Shown piece after piece: positions 1 to 6,516 of a stretch of DNA of 7,442 bases. Below the pieces are notes generated by a model. That model did no database searches and was not told the origin of the DNA. It worked only from the letters and a program-made list of their open reading frames with translations. This DNA is from an uncultured Propioniciclava sp. (GTDB lineage Bacteria > Actinomycetota > Actinomycetes > Propionibacteriales > Propionibacteriaceae), in assembly GCA_937872005.1 (NCBI GenBank), contig CALMPQ010000092.1, positions 1 to 7,442 on the forward strand, given 5' to 3'. The number at the start of each line of letters is the position of its first letter. Positions within the stretch are counted from its first letter, which is position 1. A program made the position numbers and the translations under genes.

Positions 1-1635
1 GCGCTGGTAGAGCGGCAGCGTGTGCACGGACTCCCAGATGAGCTTGGCGGCCTGCTTGCCGAGCTCGTTGCGCTTCGCCGGGTCGGACTCGGTCGCGATC
101 TGCGGGATGAGCTCGTTGAGCGCCGGGTTCACCAGACGCGCGAAGTTCGAGCCCCAGCTCTCGGGCGAGCCGCCGTAGATCTGGTCGATGCCACGCAGCG
201 GGTACTGGGTACCGATCCACGAGAAGGCAACGATGTCGAAGTTACCGGGCTGCAGGAGCTTGCCACCGGAGAAGTCCGAGGTGGGCGTCGGCACGATGTC
301 CAGCTGGATGCCGACCTCCTTCAGCATGTTCTGCGCCTGGATGGCCTCGTTCTCGGACGCCTTCACACCGGTCAGCGCCGCGAACTTGACGATGAGCTTC
401 TTGCCGTCCTTCTCACGGATACCGTCCGAACCCACGGTCCAGCCGGCGGCGTCGAGCTGCTTCTTCGACTCCTCGACGTTGTAGTCGATGCCGGTCTCCT
501 TGCCCAGGTCCACGTATTCGGGCTGGCTGGGCAGGAAGATGTTGTTGTTGAGCGGGGTCGGGTCCCAGTCAACGCCGGCGAGGTCGGACTTGGCGATGAT
601 CGTCCGGTCCAGCGCCTTGGCGATCGCCTGGCGGACGTTGACGTCCTTCAGGTTCTCGGCCTCGGAGTTGAACGTGAAGTGGCGGAAGTTCGGGCCCGCC
701 GCCTTGCGCATCGTGGTGTTCGGCGTGGCCGACGCACGGGCGTAGCCGTCGGGGTCGGGGCCGACGTCGAGGAAGTCGATCTCCTGGTTGGCGTAGGCCG
801 AGGCCACGGCGTCGGCGGCGATCGCCTTGAAGGTGATCTTCTCCAGCAGCGGCTTCTCGCCCCACCACTTGTCGTTCTGGACGAGGGTGAGGATGTCGTT
901 GGTGATCGACTCGACCTTGTAGGGGCCCGACAGCCACTCGTTCTTCAGCGTCGTCCAGCCCTCGTTGAAGGTGGCGGGGTCGACGACCGACTCGGCGCGC
1001 ATCGGGCCACCCAGGATGGCCTTCCAGTCGGGGTAGGTCTTCTCGAACGTGACCTTGACCTCGAACTTGTCGGCGCCGGCCTCGATCGACTTGATCTGGT
1101 CCCAGCCCTCGGAGGAGGCCATCAGGAACTCGGTGTTCTTGCCGTTGAGCGCGTTGACGGTGGCGATCCAGTCGTCGGCGTCGATGGGGTCACCATCGCC
1201 CCAGACGGCCTTCGGGTTGAGCTTCAGGGTGATGACCTGCGACTCGCCCTCCATCGTGTCGGTGAAGCTGGCGAGGTAGTCCTCGTCCTGCACCGGCTTG
1301 CCGCCCGAGTCGTACTTGAAGTACGAGGGCATCAGGGGGGCCTGCATGTCGCTGTTGTCGCGCTGGTTGCCGTCGGTGTGGGCGGAGTTCCAGTTGGTCA
1401 TCAGCTCGGTGACGGACAGGCGCAGGGTGCCACCTTCGGCGAGGTCGGCGCGGGGCTTCTCGTTGATGTCCCAGCCCGCGCTCGGGGCGGGGGCGGACGC
1501 ACCGGGCGTGCTGGCGCCGGTCGCGCCACCGGTCTGGGTGGTGTTGCCCGGCTGCGCCGCGGGGCCACCGCAGGCGCTCAGGACGAGCGCTGCAGTGCCC
1601 AGCAGGGCCGGGGCGAGGATCTTGACGGGCTTCAC
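1..1635 (-). CDS. Peptide ABC transporter solute-binding lipoprotein (OppA/DppA-like, SBP_bac_5 family), 3' end cut off
   Basis: Extracellular binding protein of the importer encoded upstream of it. It would capture oligopeptides and deliver them to the permease pair. I read 545 codons from a GTG at 1635-1633, open to the window edge. Most of the protein is therefore present, since relatives usually run about 530-600 residues. Residues 1-21 are a lipoprotein signal: Lys2 and Lys5, a hydrophobic core, then the lipobox LSAC with the lipidated Cys22. Residues 23-54 form a Gly/Ala/Pro/Thr/Ser-rich tether. The mature domain shows typical family features: GGTLRLS near 68-74, VWGDGDPIDADDW, an FKAIAADAVASAYANQEIDF stretch, FTFNSEAENLKDVNVRQAIAKALDR, and LDAAGWTVGSDGIREKDGKKL. 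The start is fixed by GGAGG at 1644-1640, four bases upstream of the GTG. The gene is last in the operon, 220 bases after the ATPase. The family call is firm. The substrate (oligopeptide, dipeptide or other) cannot be told from sequence, so no symbol is given. Confidence 0.92.
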   Translation of the reverse strand, partial: MKPVKILAPALLGTAALVLSACGGPAAQPGNTTQTGGATGASTPGASAPAPSAGWDINEKPRADLAEGGTLRLSVTELMTNWNSAHTDGNQRDNSDMQAPLMPSYFKYDSGGKPVQDEDYLASFTDTMEGESQVITLKLNPKAVWGDGDPIDADDWIATVNALNGKNTEFLMASSEGWDQIKSIEAGADKFEVKVTFEKTYPDWKAILGGPMRAESVVDPATFNEGWTTLKNEWLSGPYKVESITNDILTLVQNDKWWGEKPLLEKITFKAIAADAVASAYANQEIDFLDVGPDPDGYARASATPNTTMRKAAGPNFRHFTFNSEAENLKDVNVRQAIAKALDRTIIAKSDLAGVDWDPTPLNNNIFLPSQPEYVDLGKETGIDYNVEESKKQLDAAGWTVGSDGIREKDGKKLIVKFAALTGVKASENEAIQAQNMLKEVGIQLDIVPTPTSDFSGGKLLQPGNFDIVAFSWIGTQYPLRGIDQIYGGSPESWGSNFARLVNPALNELIPQIATESDPAKRNELGKQAAKLIWESVHTLPLYQR

Positions 1636-1644
1636 GGGTCCTCC
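1636..1644 (-). promoter_or_regulatory. Ribosome binding site of the binding-lipoprotein gene
   Basis: On the minus strand GGAGG (1644-1640) is followed by four bases (ACCC) and the GTG start at 1635. This near-perfect anti-16S match supports a GTG start. The lipoprotein signal begins directly at this codon, which agrees with it. The spacer is on the short side. Confidence 0.8.
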
Positions 1645-1773
1645 GATCGTGAAATGGGTATGGGGGTCATTCCCCACGGACGTGCCGGCGCACCCAGAAC
1701 GGGATTCGACTCCCAGGGGCGCACGTTGGGGTTCAGAGTACGAAGTCAAACGCGCATTCGCCAGCATCACACC

Positions 1774-1804
1774 CAATCGTTACCGTCTGCACCCGCAGTC
1801 GTTA
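1774..1804 (-). repeat. Pair of 9-base direct repeats with 22-base spacing
   Basis: CAATCGTTA at 1774-1782 and CAGTCGTTA at 1796-1804 (plus strand) agree at 8 of 9 positions. They start exactly 22 bases apart, close to two helical turns, so they lie on the same DNA face. The second copy overlaps the palindrome at 1800-1815. The arrangement is typical of tandem sites for a DNA-binding dimer. On the minus strand the shared words contain ATAAC and GTAAC, which resemble GlnR or MtrA half-sites, but the intervening 11-base positions do not match. Confidence 0.35.
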
Positions 1805-1815
1805 TCCACATAACG
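1800..1815. repeat. Perfect inverted repeat containing a DnaA-box-like 9-mer
   Basis: CGTTAT (1800-1805), spacer CCAC, ATAACG (1810-1815): six-base arms match exactly around a four-base centre. The plus strand reads TTATCCACA at 1802-1810, the classical DnaA box. It could be a regulator operator, a short hairpin or a DnaA-binding site. No T-tract follows on the minus strand, so it does not look like an intrinsic terminator. Confidence 0.5.
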
Positions 1816-1855
1816 GTGAGTGGAAACTTAAGGTTGTCCCGCCGGGCGAGCCGGG

Positions 1856-3988
1856 TCACATGACTTGGACGACCTCGCTGTAGTGGCAGGCGTCCGCATG
1901 GTCGGCACCGGGCACCTTGTCGAGCAGGTCGGGCACCTCATCGATGCAACGCTGCTGTTCGGCCTGCGTCAACAGGGGGAACTTCTGGCACCGCGTCCGG
2001 AACTTGCAGCCCGACGGCGGGTCGGCCGGGCTCGGCAGGTCGCCCGTCAGCAGGATCCGCTTGCGGGACCGCTCGGTGTTGGGATCGGGGATCGGGATGG
2101 CCGACAACAACGCCTGGGTGTACGGGTGGCGGGGCCGCTCGTACACCTCGTCGACATCGCCGAGCTCGACGATCTTGCCCAGGTACATCACGGCCACCCG
2201 GTCGGCGATGTGGCGGATCACCGCGAGGTCGTGGGCCACGAAGACGTAGCTGAGCCCGAGCTGGCCCTGCAGGTCCTCCAGCAGGTTGATGACGCCGGCC
2301 TGGATCGACACGTCGAGCGCCGACACCGGCTCGTCCAGCACCAGCAGGCGCGGCGAGAGCGCGAGCGCGCGGGCGATGCCGATGCGCTGGCGCTGGCCAC
2401 CCGAGAAGTGCTGGGGGTAGCGGTCGGCGTGGCTCTCCTCGAGGCCCACCAGCTTCAGCAGCTCCATGACGCGCTTCTCGGTCTCGGCCTTGGTGAAGCC
2501 GTGGACGCCGAGGGGCTCGGCGATGATGTCGAAGATCGGCATGCGGGGGTCCAGGGACGCCATCGGGTCCTGGAACACGACCTGCAGGTCGCGACGCATC
2601 GTGAACTTGTCCCTGCGGCCCAGCTTCGAGGTGTCCTTCCCGAACACCTCGACTTTTCCGCCGGTGGGCTTGGAGAGGTTCAGCACCTCGAGCAGGGTCG
2701 TCGACTTGCCACAGCCGGACTCCCCCACCAGGCCCAGGGTCTCTCCCTCGCGCACGTCGAGGTCGATGCCGTCCACGGCGTAGACCGTGCCGACGCGACG
2801 GCGGTAGATGGCGCCCTTCATCAGCGGGTAGTGCTTCTTCATGTCGCGCAGTTGCAGCACGACCTCGCGCTCCTCGCGCGGCTTCTCGGCGAGCTCGGAA
2901 CGGGTCAGGTCGGGCACCGGGAAGATGTCGGCGTATGTCATGCTCTGCGACACGACCTCGTCGACCCGCACGCAGGCGGCGGCGTGTCCGTCGCCCAGGT
3001 GCACGAGCTCGGGCTCCTCGGCCCGGCACCGGTCCTGCGCCAAGGGGCAGCGGGGGGCGAACGGGCATCCGGGGGGCAGATTGACCACCGAGGGCGGGTT
3101 GCCCTCCAGGGTGGCCAGCGCCTCCTGGTTGCCCTGGTCGAGGCGCGGCACGGACCCCAGCAGGCCGATCGTGTACGGCATGGCGGGGCGGTAGAAGACG
3201 TCGTCGACGGTGCCCTGCTCCACCGGGCGGCCGGCGTACATCACCGTCACCCGGTCGCTCATGCCCGCCACGACGCCCAGGTCGTGGGTGATCATGATGA
3301 TCGCCGCGCCGGTCTCCTGCTGTGCCTTCTTCAGCACCTCGAGCACCTGCGCCTGGATCGTCACGTCGAGCGCGGTGGTCGGCTCGTCGGCGATGATCAC
3401 GTCGGGGTCGTTCGCGATCGCCATGGCGATCATGGCGCGCTGCCGCATACCGCCCGAGAACTCGAAGGGGAAGCTCTTGACGCGCTGCTCGGGGTTCGGG
3501 ATGCCCACCAGGTCGAGCAGTTCGATCGCTCGGGCCCAGGCCGCCTCCTTCGACGTGCCCTTGTTGTGGATCTGGATCGCCTCGACGATCTGGTCACCGA
3601 TCGTGTAGACGGGGGTCAGCGCCGACAAGGGGTCCTGGAAGACCATCGCCACGGCGCTGCCGCGGGTCCGCGACATCTGCTCGTCGGAGAGCCCGAGCAA
3701 CTCGTCCCCGTGCAGCTTGATGGAGCCCTCGACGCGGGCGCCCTTCGCGAGCAGGCCCATGATGGCCAGCGACGTCACCGACTTGCCCGAACCGGACTCG
3801 CCGACGATCGCCATGGTCTCGCCGGCCCGCAGGTCGAAGCTGAGCCCGCGCACGGCACGGACGGGGCCGGCCTCGCTCGGGAACGTGACGTGGAGGTCCT
3901 TCACCTGCAGGACGACGTCGCCGGCGGCGGTGCGCCGCTGGCGGTGCGATGCCGCCGAGGTCGAGGGAACGGTCGAAGCGGAGCTCAT
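1856..3988 (-). CDS. Fused dual-domain peptide ABC transporter ATPase (OppD-OppF / DppD-DppF type)
   Basis: A 710-residue cytoplasmic ATPase carrying both nucleotide-binding domains of the importer on one chain. Domain 1: Walker A GESGSGKS 63-70, Q-loop Gln118, signature FSGGMRQR 177-184, Walker B ending DEP 201-203 (catalytic Glu202), switch His235. Domain 2: Walker A GESGCGKS 422-429, Gln473, signature FSGGQRQR 528-535, Walker B ending DEP 552-554 (Glu553), His586. Both sites look intact, so both should hydrolyse ATP. After each domain comes the oligopeptide-transporter C-terminal extension with four cysteines: 308, 314, 321, 339 and 661, 667, 681, 701. Such quartets bind a [4Fe-4S] cluster in studied Opp/Dpp ATPases. 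Residues 1-22 are a polar lead and about 345-375 a linker. The ATG overlaps the permease C stop as ATGA (3988-3985), with GGGAGG at 4000-3995 six bases upstream, so translation is coupled. Many bacteria encode the two halves as separate genes. The M. tuberculosis OppD protein is fused like this one. Confidence 0.95.
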   Translation of the reverse strand: MSSASTVPSTSAASHRQRRTAAGDVVLQVKDLHVTFPSEAGPVRAVRGLSFDLRAGETMAIVGESGSGKSVTSLAIMGLLAKGARVEGSIKLHGDELLGLSDEQMSRTRGSAVAMVFQDPLSALTPVYTIGDQIVEAIQIHNKGTSKEAAWARAIELLDLVGIPNPEQRVKSFPFEFSGGMRQRAMIAMAIANDPDVIIADEPTTALDVTIQAQVLEVLKKAQQETGAAIIMITHDLGVVAGMSDRVTVMYAGRPVEQGTVDDVFYRPAMPYTIGLLGSVPRLDQGNQEALATLEGNPPSVVNLPPGCPFAPRCPLAQDRCRAEEPELVHLGDGHAAACVRVDEVVSQSMTYADIFPVPDLTRSELAEKPREEREVVLQLRDMKKHYPLMKGAIYRRRVGTVYAVDGIDLDVREGETLGLVGESGCGKSTTLLEVLNLSKPTGGKVEVFGKDTSKLGRRDKFTMRRDLQVVFQDPMASLDPRMPIFDIIAEPLGVHGFTKAETEKRVMELLKLVGLEESHADRYPQHFSGGQRQRIGIARALALSPRLLVLDEPVSALDVSIQAGVINLLEDLQGQLGLSYVFVAHDLAVIRHIADRVAVMYLGKIVELGDVDEVYERPRHPYTQALLSAIPIPDPNTERSRKRILLTGDLPSPADPPSGCKFRTRCQKFPLLTQAEQQRCIDEVPDLLDKVPGADHADACHYSEVVQVM

Positions 3989-4947
3989 GCGCGGCCTCCC
4001 GAGCCGGACGTGGGGTCGAGGGCGTCACGCAGGCCGTCACCGACGGCGTTCACGCTCATGACCAGGATGACGAGGACGGTGGCCGGGCCCAGGAAGATCC
4101 ACGGGTAGGTGGTCGCCATGCGGGCGCCCTCCCCGATCAGGGTGCCCAGCGAGGTGTCGGGCGCCTGGACGCCGAAGCCGAAGTACGACAGGCCGGTCTC
4201 GGCCAGGATCGCGTAGCCGACACCGAGCGTGGCGTCGATGATCAGCAGCGAGCTGACGTTGGGGATGATGTGGCGCAGGATGATCTTCCAGGCCGGCAGC
4301 CCCATGAACTTCGCGGCCTGGATGTACTCGCGCTCCTTCACCGACAGCGTCAGGGAGCGCACGACGCGCGAGCTGAGCGGCCAGCCGAAGATCGCCAGCA
4401 GGACGACCAGCAGCAGCCAGGCGTCCGGCCCCTTGGGACCGCCCGTGGTGATGACGGCGATCAGCAGGAACGACGGCACGACGAGCATCAGGTCGACGAT
4501 CCACAGGATCGCCTTCTCGGTGAAGCCGCCCACATAGGCCGCGGTCGCGCCCACGATGGCGGCGATCGAGGTGGAGATGATCGCGACCATGAAGCCGATG
4601 ATCAGCGACTTGCTCATCCCGCGCAGGGTCAGGGCCAGCACGTCACGACCCGCCTGGGTGGTGCCGAGGAGGTGGTTCGAGTCGGGACCCGACAGGAACG
4701 CGTCGTAGTCGATGTCGTCGAACTTCCAGTAGAACAGGTAGGGCCCGACCACGGCGATGATCGCCAGGGCGATGATCACGATCGCGCCGACGACGGCCGT
4801 CCGGTTGCGCAGGAAGCGCCGGAACGTGAGCTGGCCGCGGCTGAGGCGCTTGCGCGCACCGGGCGTGGTGGGCTGCTCGAGCTCGGCGGGTGCCGGGGTC
4901 GTCTCGGCCGGGCCGACGCCCTGGCTGCCTGCGGAGTGCTGGGTCAT
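3985..4947 (-). CDS. Peptide ABC transporter permease, OppC/DppC type
   Basis: Integral membrane subunit of 320 residues that pairs with permease B to form the peptide channel. Residues 1-40 are a polar, Pro/Ala-rich cytoplasmic tail. The family N-terminal segment follows (LTFRRFLRNRTAVVGAIVI, about 40-58) with the first membrane helix near 51-72. HLLGTTQAGRDVLA (92-105) is the OppC hallmark loop after that helix. Further helices lie near 113-139, 146-168, 176-194, 232-253 and 283-304. The EAA coupling loop that docks on the ATPase is at about 207-230 (EYIQAAKFMGLPAWKIILRH). I chose the ATG at 4947. GAGGGGG at 4962-4956 lies eight bases upstream and overlaps the permease B stop, leaving 13 bases between genes. 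An in-frame ATG at 5019 would add 24 residues that merely mirror the permease B 3' end in another frame. The stop overlaps the ATPase start. Confidence 0.95.
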   Translation of the reverse strand: MTQHSAGSQGVGPAETTPAPAELEQPTTPGARKRLSRGQLTFRRFLRNRTAVVGAIVIIALAIIAVVGPYLFYWKFDDIDYDAFLSGPDSNHLLGTTQAGRDVLALTLRGMSKSLIIGFMVAIISTSIAAIVGATAAYVGGFTEKAILWIVDLMLVVPSFLLIAVITTGGPKGPDAWLLLVVLLAIFGWPLSSRVVRSLTLSVKEREYIQAAKFMGLPAWKIILRHIIPNVSSLLIIDATLGVGYAILAETGLSYFGFGVQAPDTSLGTLIGEGARMATTYPWIFLGPATVLVILVMSVNAVGDGLRDALDPTSGSGGRA

Positions 4948-4963
4948 GTCTGGTTCCCCCTCA
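4948..4963 (-). promoter_or_regulatory. Ribosome binding site of permease C overlapping the permease B stop
   Basis: On the minus strand the stop TGA of permease B (4963-4961) runs straight into the purine-rich GAGGGGG (4962-4956). Eight bases then lead to the ATG at 4947. This placement favours re-initiation by ribosomes finishing permease B and settles the choice of 4947 over 5019 as the start. Confidence 0.7.
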
Positions 4964-5947
4964 GCCGAGCCGCACGCGCGGGTCGAGGATGGCCACGAAG
5001 ATGTCGGACAGCACGGCACCCACGAGCACGCAGACGCCGGCGAACGCCGTCACGGCGACCACCCCGTTGATGTCCTGCCCCATGATGGTGTCGACGCCGT
5101 AGGCGCCCATGCCCCGGAACCCGAAGATCTTCTCGGTGTAGGTGGCGCCGACGAACATCGTCGCCACGGTGAAGGCCACGTAGGTGGCGGTCGGGATCAG
5201 TGCGGTCCGCAGGGCGTGCTTCATCACGGCCTTGTTCTCGCGCAGGCCCTTGGCCCGGGCGGTGCGCACGAAGTCGGAGCCCAGGGCGTCCAGCATCAGG
5301 TTGCGCTGGATGCGGCTCATGGACGCCAACCCCAACAGCATCAACACGAGTGTGGGGAGCAGCAGGTGTTGCAATCGGTCGAGGAGGACGGGCCACCACC
5401 CCTCCCCGTGGACGGTGCCGGTCTCGCCGATGAACTCGAAGAACTGGAAGCCGAGGCGACGGTTGGCGTCCGTGGCCAGGATCTGCGAGACGTGGCCGAT
5501 GACGAAGGCCGGCGTCGAGACCACCAGCAGGGTGAGCACGGTCACCACGCGGTCGGAGATCTTGTACTGACGGGTGGCGGCCCACGCGCCGATGGCCACG
5601 CCGAGCAGGAGGCCGAGGATCGTACCGATGAGCAGCAGACGGAGGCTGACCCAGATGCGGGAGCTGATCTCGTCGTTGACGACGGCCCCCATCGGGGACA
5701 TGCCCCAGTCCCACTGGGTGACGATCCTGGTCAGCCACGTCACATAGCGCTCCCAGACCGGGACGTTGTCGCTCAGGTTGCGCTCCAGCAGCACCGCCTC
5801 GACCGTGCGCGGGTCGAGGGGTGGGTTGCGCATCAGGAACAGCGACCGCGGGTGGAGTTGCGTCGCGGCCAGGAAGTACGTCAGGGACACGGCCACGAAG
5901 AGCAGCACGATGTAGTTGGCGAGTCGCCGCAGCACATAGCCGATCAT
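4961..5947 (-). CDS. Peptide ABC transporter permease, OppB/DppB type
   Basis: First membrane subunit of the importer, 328 residues. It opens with the typical OppB start, MIGYVLRRLANYIVLLFVAVSL, where the first helix spans about 9-29. The long external loop to about residue 100 contains VPVWERYVTWLTRIV and WDWGMS, matching the family pattern of a periplasmic segment before helix 2 (about 101-123). Other helices lie near 133-155, 195-213, 250-272 and 297-321. The EAA loop that contacts the ATPase is at about 225-252 (DFVRTARAKGLRENKAVMKHALR). The C-terminus LDPRVRLG is the usual family ending. The ATG at 5947 has GAGGG (5958-5954) six bases upstream. It is the first gene of the tightly spaced B-C-ATPase set. 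In most relatives the partner C permease follows directly, as here. Confidence 0.95.
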   Translation of the reverse strand: MIGYVLRRLANYIVLLFVAVSLTYFLAATQLHPRSLFLMRNPPLDPRTVEAVLLERNLSDNVPVWERYVTWLTRIVTQWDWGMSPMGAVVNDEISSRIWVSLRLLLIGTILGLLLGVAIGAWAATRQYKISDRVVTVLTLLVVSTPAFVIGHVSQILATDANRRLGFQFFEFIGETGTVHGEGWWPVLLDRLQHLLLPTLVLMLLGLASMSRIQRNLMLDALGSDFVRTARAKGLRENKAVMKHALRTALIPTATYVAFTVATMFVGATYTEKIFGFRGMGAYGVDTIMGQDINGVVAVTAFAGVCVLVGAVLSDIFVAILDPRVRLG

Positions 5948-6074
5948 TCAGTTCCCTCGGGTCAGATTTCGGCCCACTATAGGGGCTCGGTTTCCGGCGA
6001 CCCACCGTACACGCCACACGCAGGGGTGGGGCAGGGCCTCATCACAGCTTGTCATTCGCATGTTAAGAAAGTGA
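5948..6074 (-). promoter_or_regulatory. Intergenic region upstream of the peptide-transporter operon with a candidate promoter
   Basis: No gene fits in these 127 bases. On the minus strand TATAGT at 5981-5976 is a good -10 match. A weak -35 candidate (TGGGTC, 6004-5999) sits 17 bases upstream. Transcription would start near 5969 and give a leader of about 22 bases holding the GAGGG ribosome site. A six-base inverted repeat (GGTGGG 6025-6030 against CCCACC 6001-6006, 18-base loop) overlaps the -35, and GCGTGT occurs twice in its loop. Either could be an operator. I see no convincing terminator after the RDD gene, so read-through from it into the transporter operon is possible. Confidence 0.4.
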
Positions 6075-6494
6075 TCAACGTCTGTTGACGACCACCGTGC
6101 CGAGCAACAGGTCGTTGATGCCGCGGCGGTCGGGGCCGATCACCACGGCCGGCAGCACGATGCTGACCATCGCCGCCCGGGCGAGGGCGCGGAGGGGGCC
6201 GATCGGGCTGCCGTCGACGCGGGTGACGCCGATGCGCGAGATGAGTTGGCCGAAGCTGCTGCCGGTCAGGGCGGTCAGCACAAACTTCTGCACGAAGTAG
6301 ACCGCGAGCACCATCCAGGCCTTCCAGCCACTCTCGGTGAGGACGCCCCCGCCGAACGCGCCCAGCGCCACGATCATGCTGGCCCCCCAGTCCAGGACGA
6401 GGGCGCCCAGACGGCTCCCCCACCGGGCGAGCGAGCCCGGCCCGGTCTCGGGCAGGCCCATGGTCTGGCCGGGGTACGGGATGGTGTCGGTCAC
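6075..6494 (-). CDS. Small RDD-family integral membrane protein
   Basis: A 139-residue membrane protein of unknown function in the RDD family, named after one conserved Arg and two conserved Asp. The Arg and first Asp are visible in SRLGALVLDW (Arg28, Asp35) at the start of helix 1. The second Asp is in GINDLLLGTVVV (Asp128) near the C-terminus. Three hydrophobic spans are apparent: about 30-53, 57-77 and 102-120. The middle stretch FGQLISRIGVTRVDGSPIG is also family-like. The N-terminal 20 residues are polar. The start is a GTG at 6494 with AGGG seven bases upstream. An internal ATG at 6461 is a less likely start that would remove 11 residues. The gene is divergent from glnA and 127 bases upstream of permease B. 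From memory, a small RDD gene lies beside glnA1 in mycobacteria (Rv2219A), so the pairing is not random, although its purpose is unknown. Confidence 0.85.
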   Translation of the reverse strand: MTDTIPYPGQTMGLPETGPGSLARWGSRLGALVLDWGASMIVALGAFGGGVLTESGWKAWMVLAVYFVQKFVLTALTGSSFGQLISRIGVTRVDGSPIGPLRALARAAMVSIVLPAVVIGPDRRGINDLLLGTVVVNRR

Positions 6495-6500
6495 CCCGTC

Positions 6501-6506
6501 ACCCTA
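6501..6506 (-). promoter_or_regulatory. Possible -10 box for a leaderless RDD transcript, or a ribosome site
   Basis: TAGGGT at 6506-6501 (minus strand) fits the actinobacterial TANNNT -10. It ends six bases before the GTG at 6494, the geometry of a leaderless mRNA. The upstream TTCGGG (6530-6525, 18-base spacer) is a weak -35. The same bases include AGGG, which could instead be the Shine-Dalgarno. Sequence alone cannot separate the two readings. Confidence 0.3.
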
Positions 6507-6516
6507 ACGTGATGTC

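Larger units (their letters stand above)
1636..1855 (-). promoter_or_regulatory. 220-base leader between the fused ATPase and the binding-protein gene
   Basis: No gene is visible here. Read on the minus strand, the region holds a palindrome at 1815-1800, two related 9-base words 22 bases apart (1804-1796 and 1782-1774), a TTGACT (1749-1744) resembling a -35 box but lacking a -10 at normal spacing, and a TANNNT-type TACTCT (1740-1735) with only a poor -35. Nearer the gene is a possible stem-loop, with arms TGGGG at 1676-1672 and CCCCA at 1665-1661. The ribosome site follows. I see no stem plus T-tract terminator after the ATPase stop. The length and content suggest an internal promoter or post-transcriptional control that sets binding-protein level apart from the membrane components, as is common for binding proteins. 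That role is inference. Confidence 0.45.

Noticed and set aside
1661..1676. TGGGG/CCCCA stem-loop near the binding-protein start as a riboswitch
   Set aside because: A single five-base stem with a six-base loop matches no riboswitch class I know. It is noted only as a possible leader hairpin.
1699..1716. tRNA T-arm look-alike (GGGATTCGACTCCC)
   Set aside because: The loop and stem do not form a proper 5-base stem with 7-base loop, and no matching acceptor, D-arm or anticodon arm lies upstream. No tRNA or tRNA fragment is supported.
22..1863. Very long plus-strand open frame opposite the binding-protein gene
   Set aside because: It mirrors a well-supported lipoprotein gene. With nearly all third positions G or C, stop codons are rare on the opposite strand. 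The translation is Arg/Gly/Leu/Val-rich with no recognisable domain.
1865..4108. 747-codon plus-strand open frame opposite the fused ATPase
   Set aside because: Its translation is low-complexity and rich in His, Gln, Asp and Arg. It lacks motifs, while the minus strand has two complete sets of ATPase motifs.
4948..5019. Upstream ATG extension of permease C
   Set aside because: It would add 24 atypical residues encoded inside the 3' end of permease B, whereas the ATG at 4947 has a strong ribosome site and the usual family N-terminus.
3949..6088. Overlapping plus-strand open frames opposite the permeases
   Set aside because: Same composition artefact. They overlap each other and cross gene boundaries of clear permease genes.
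6075..6088. Hairpin overlapping the RDD stop codon as a terminator
   Set aside because: Arms TCAAC/GTTGA are only five bases with two G-C pairs, and the following minus-strand tract (TCACTTTCTT) is not a clean T run. Too weak to call an intrinsic terminator.
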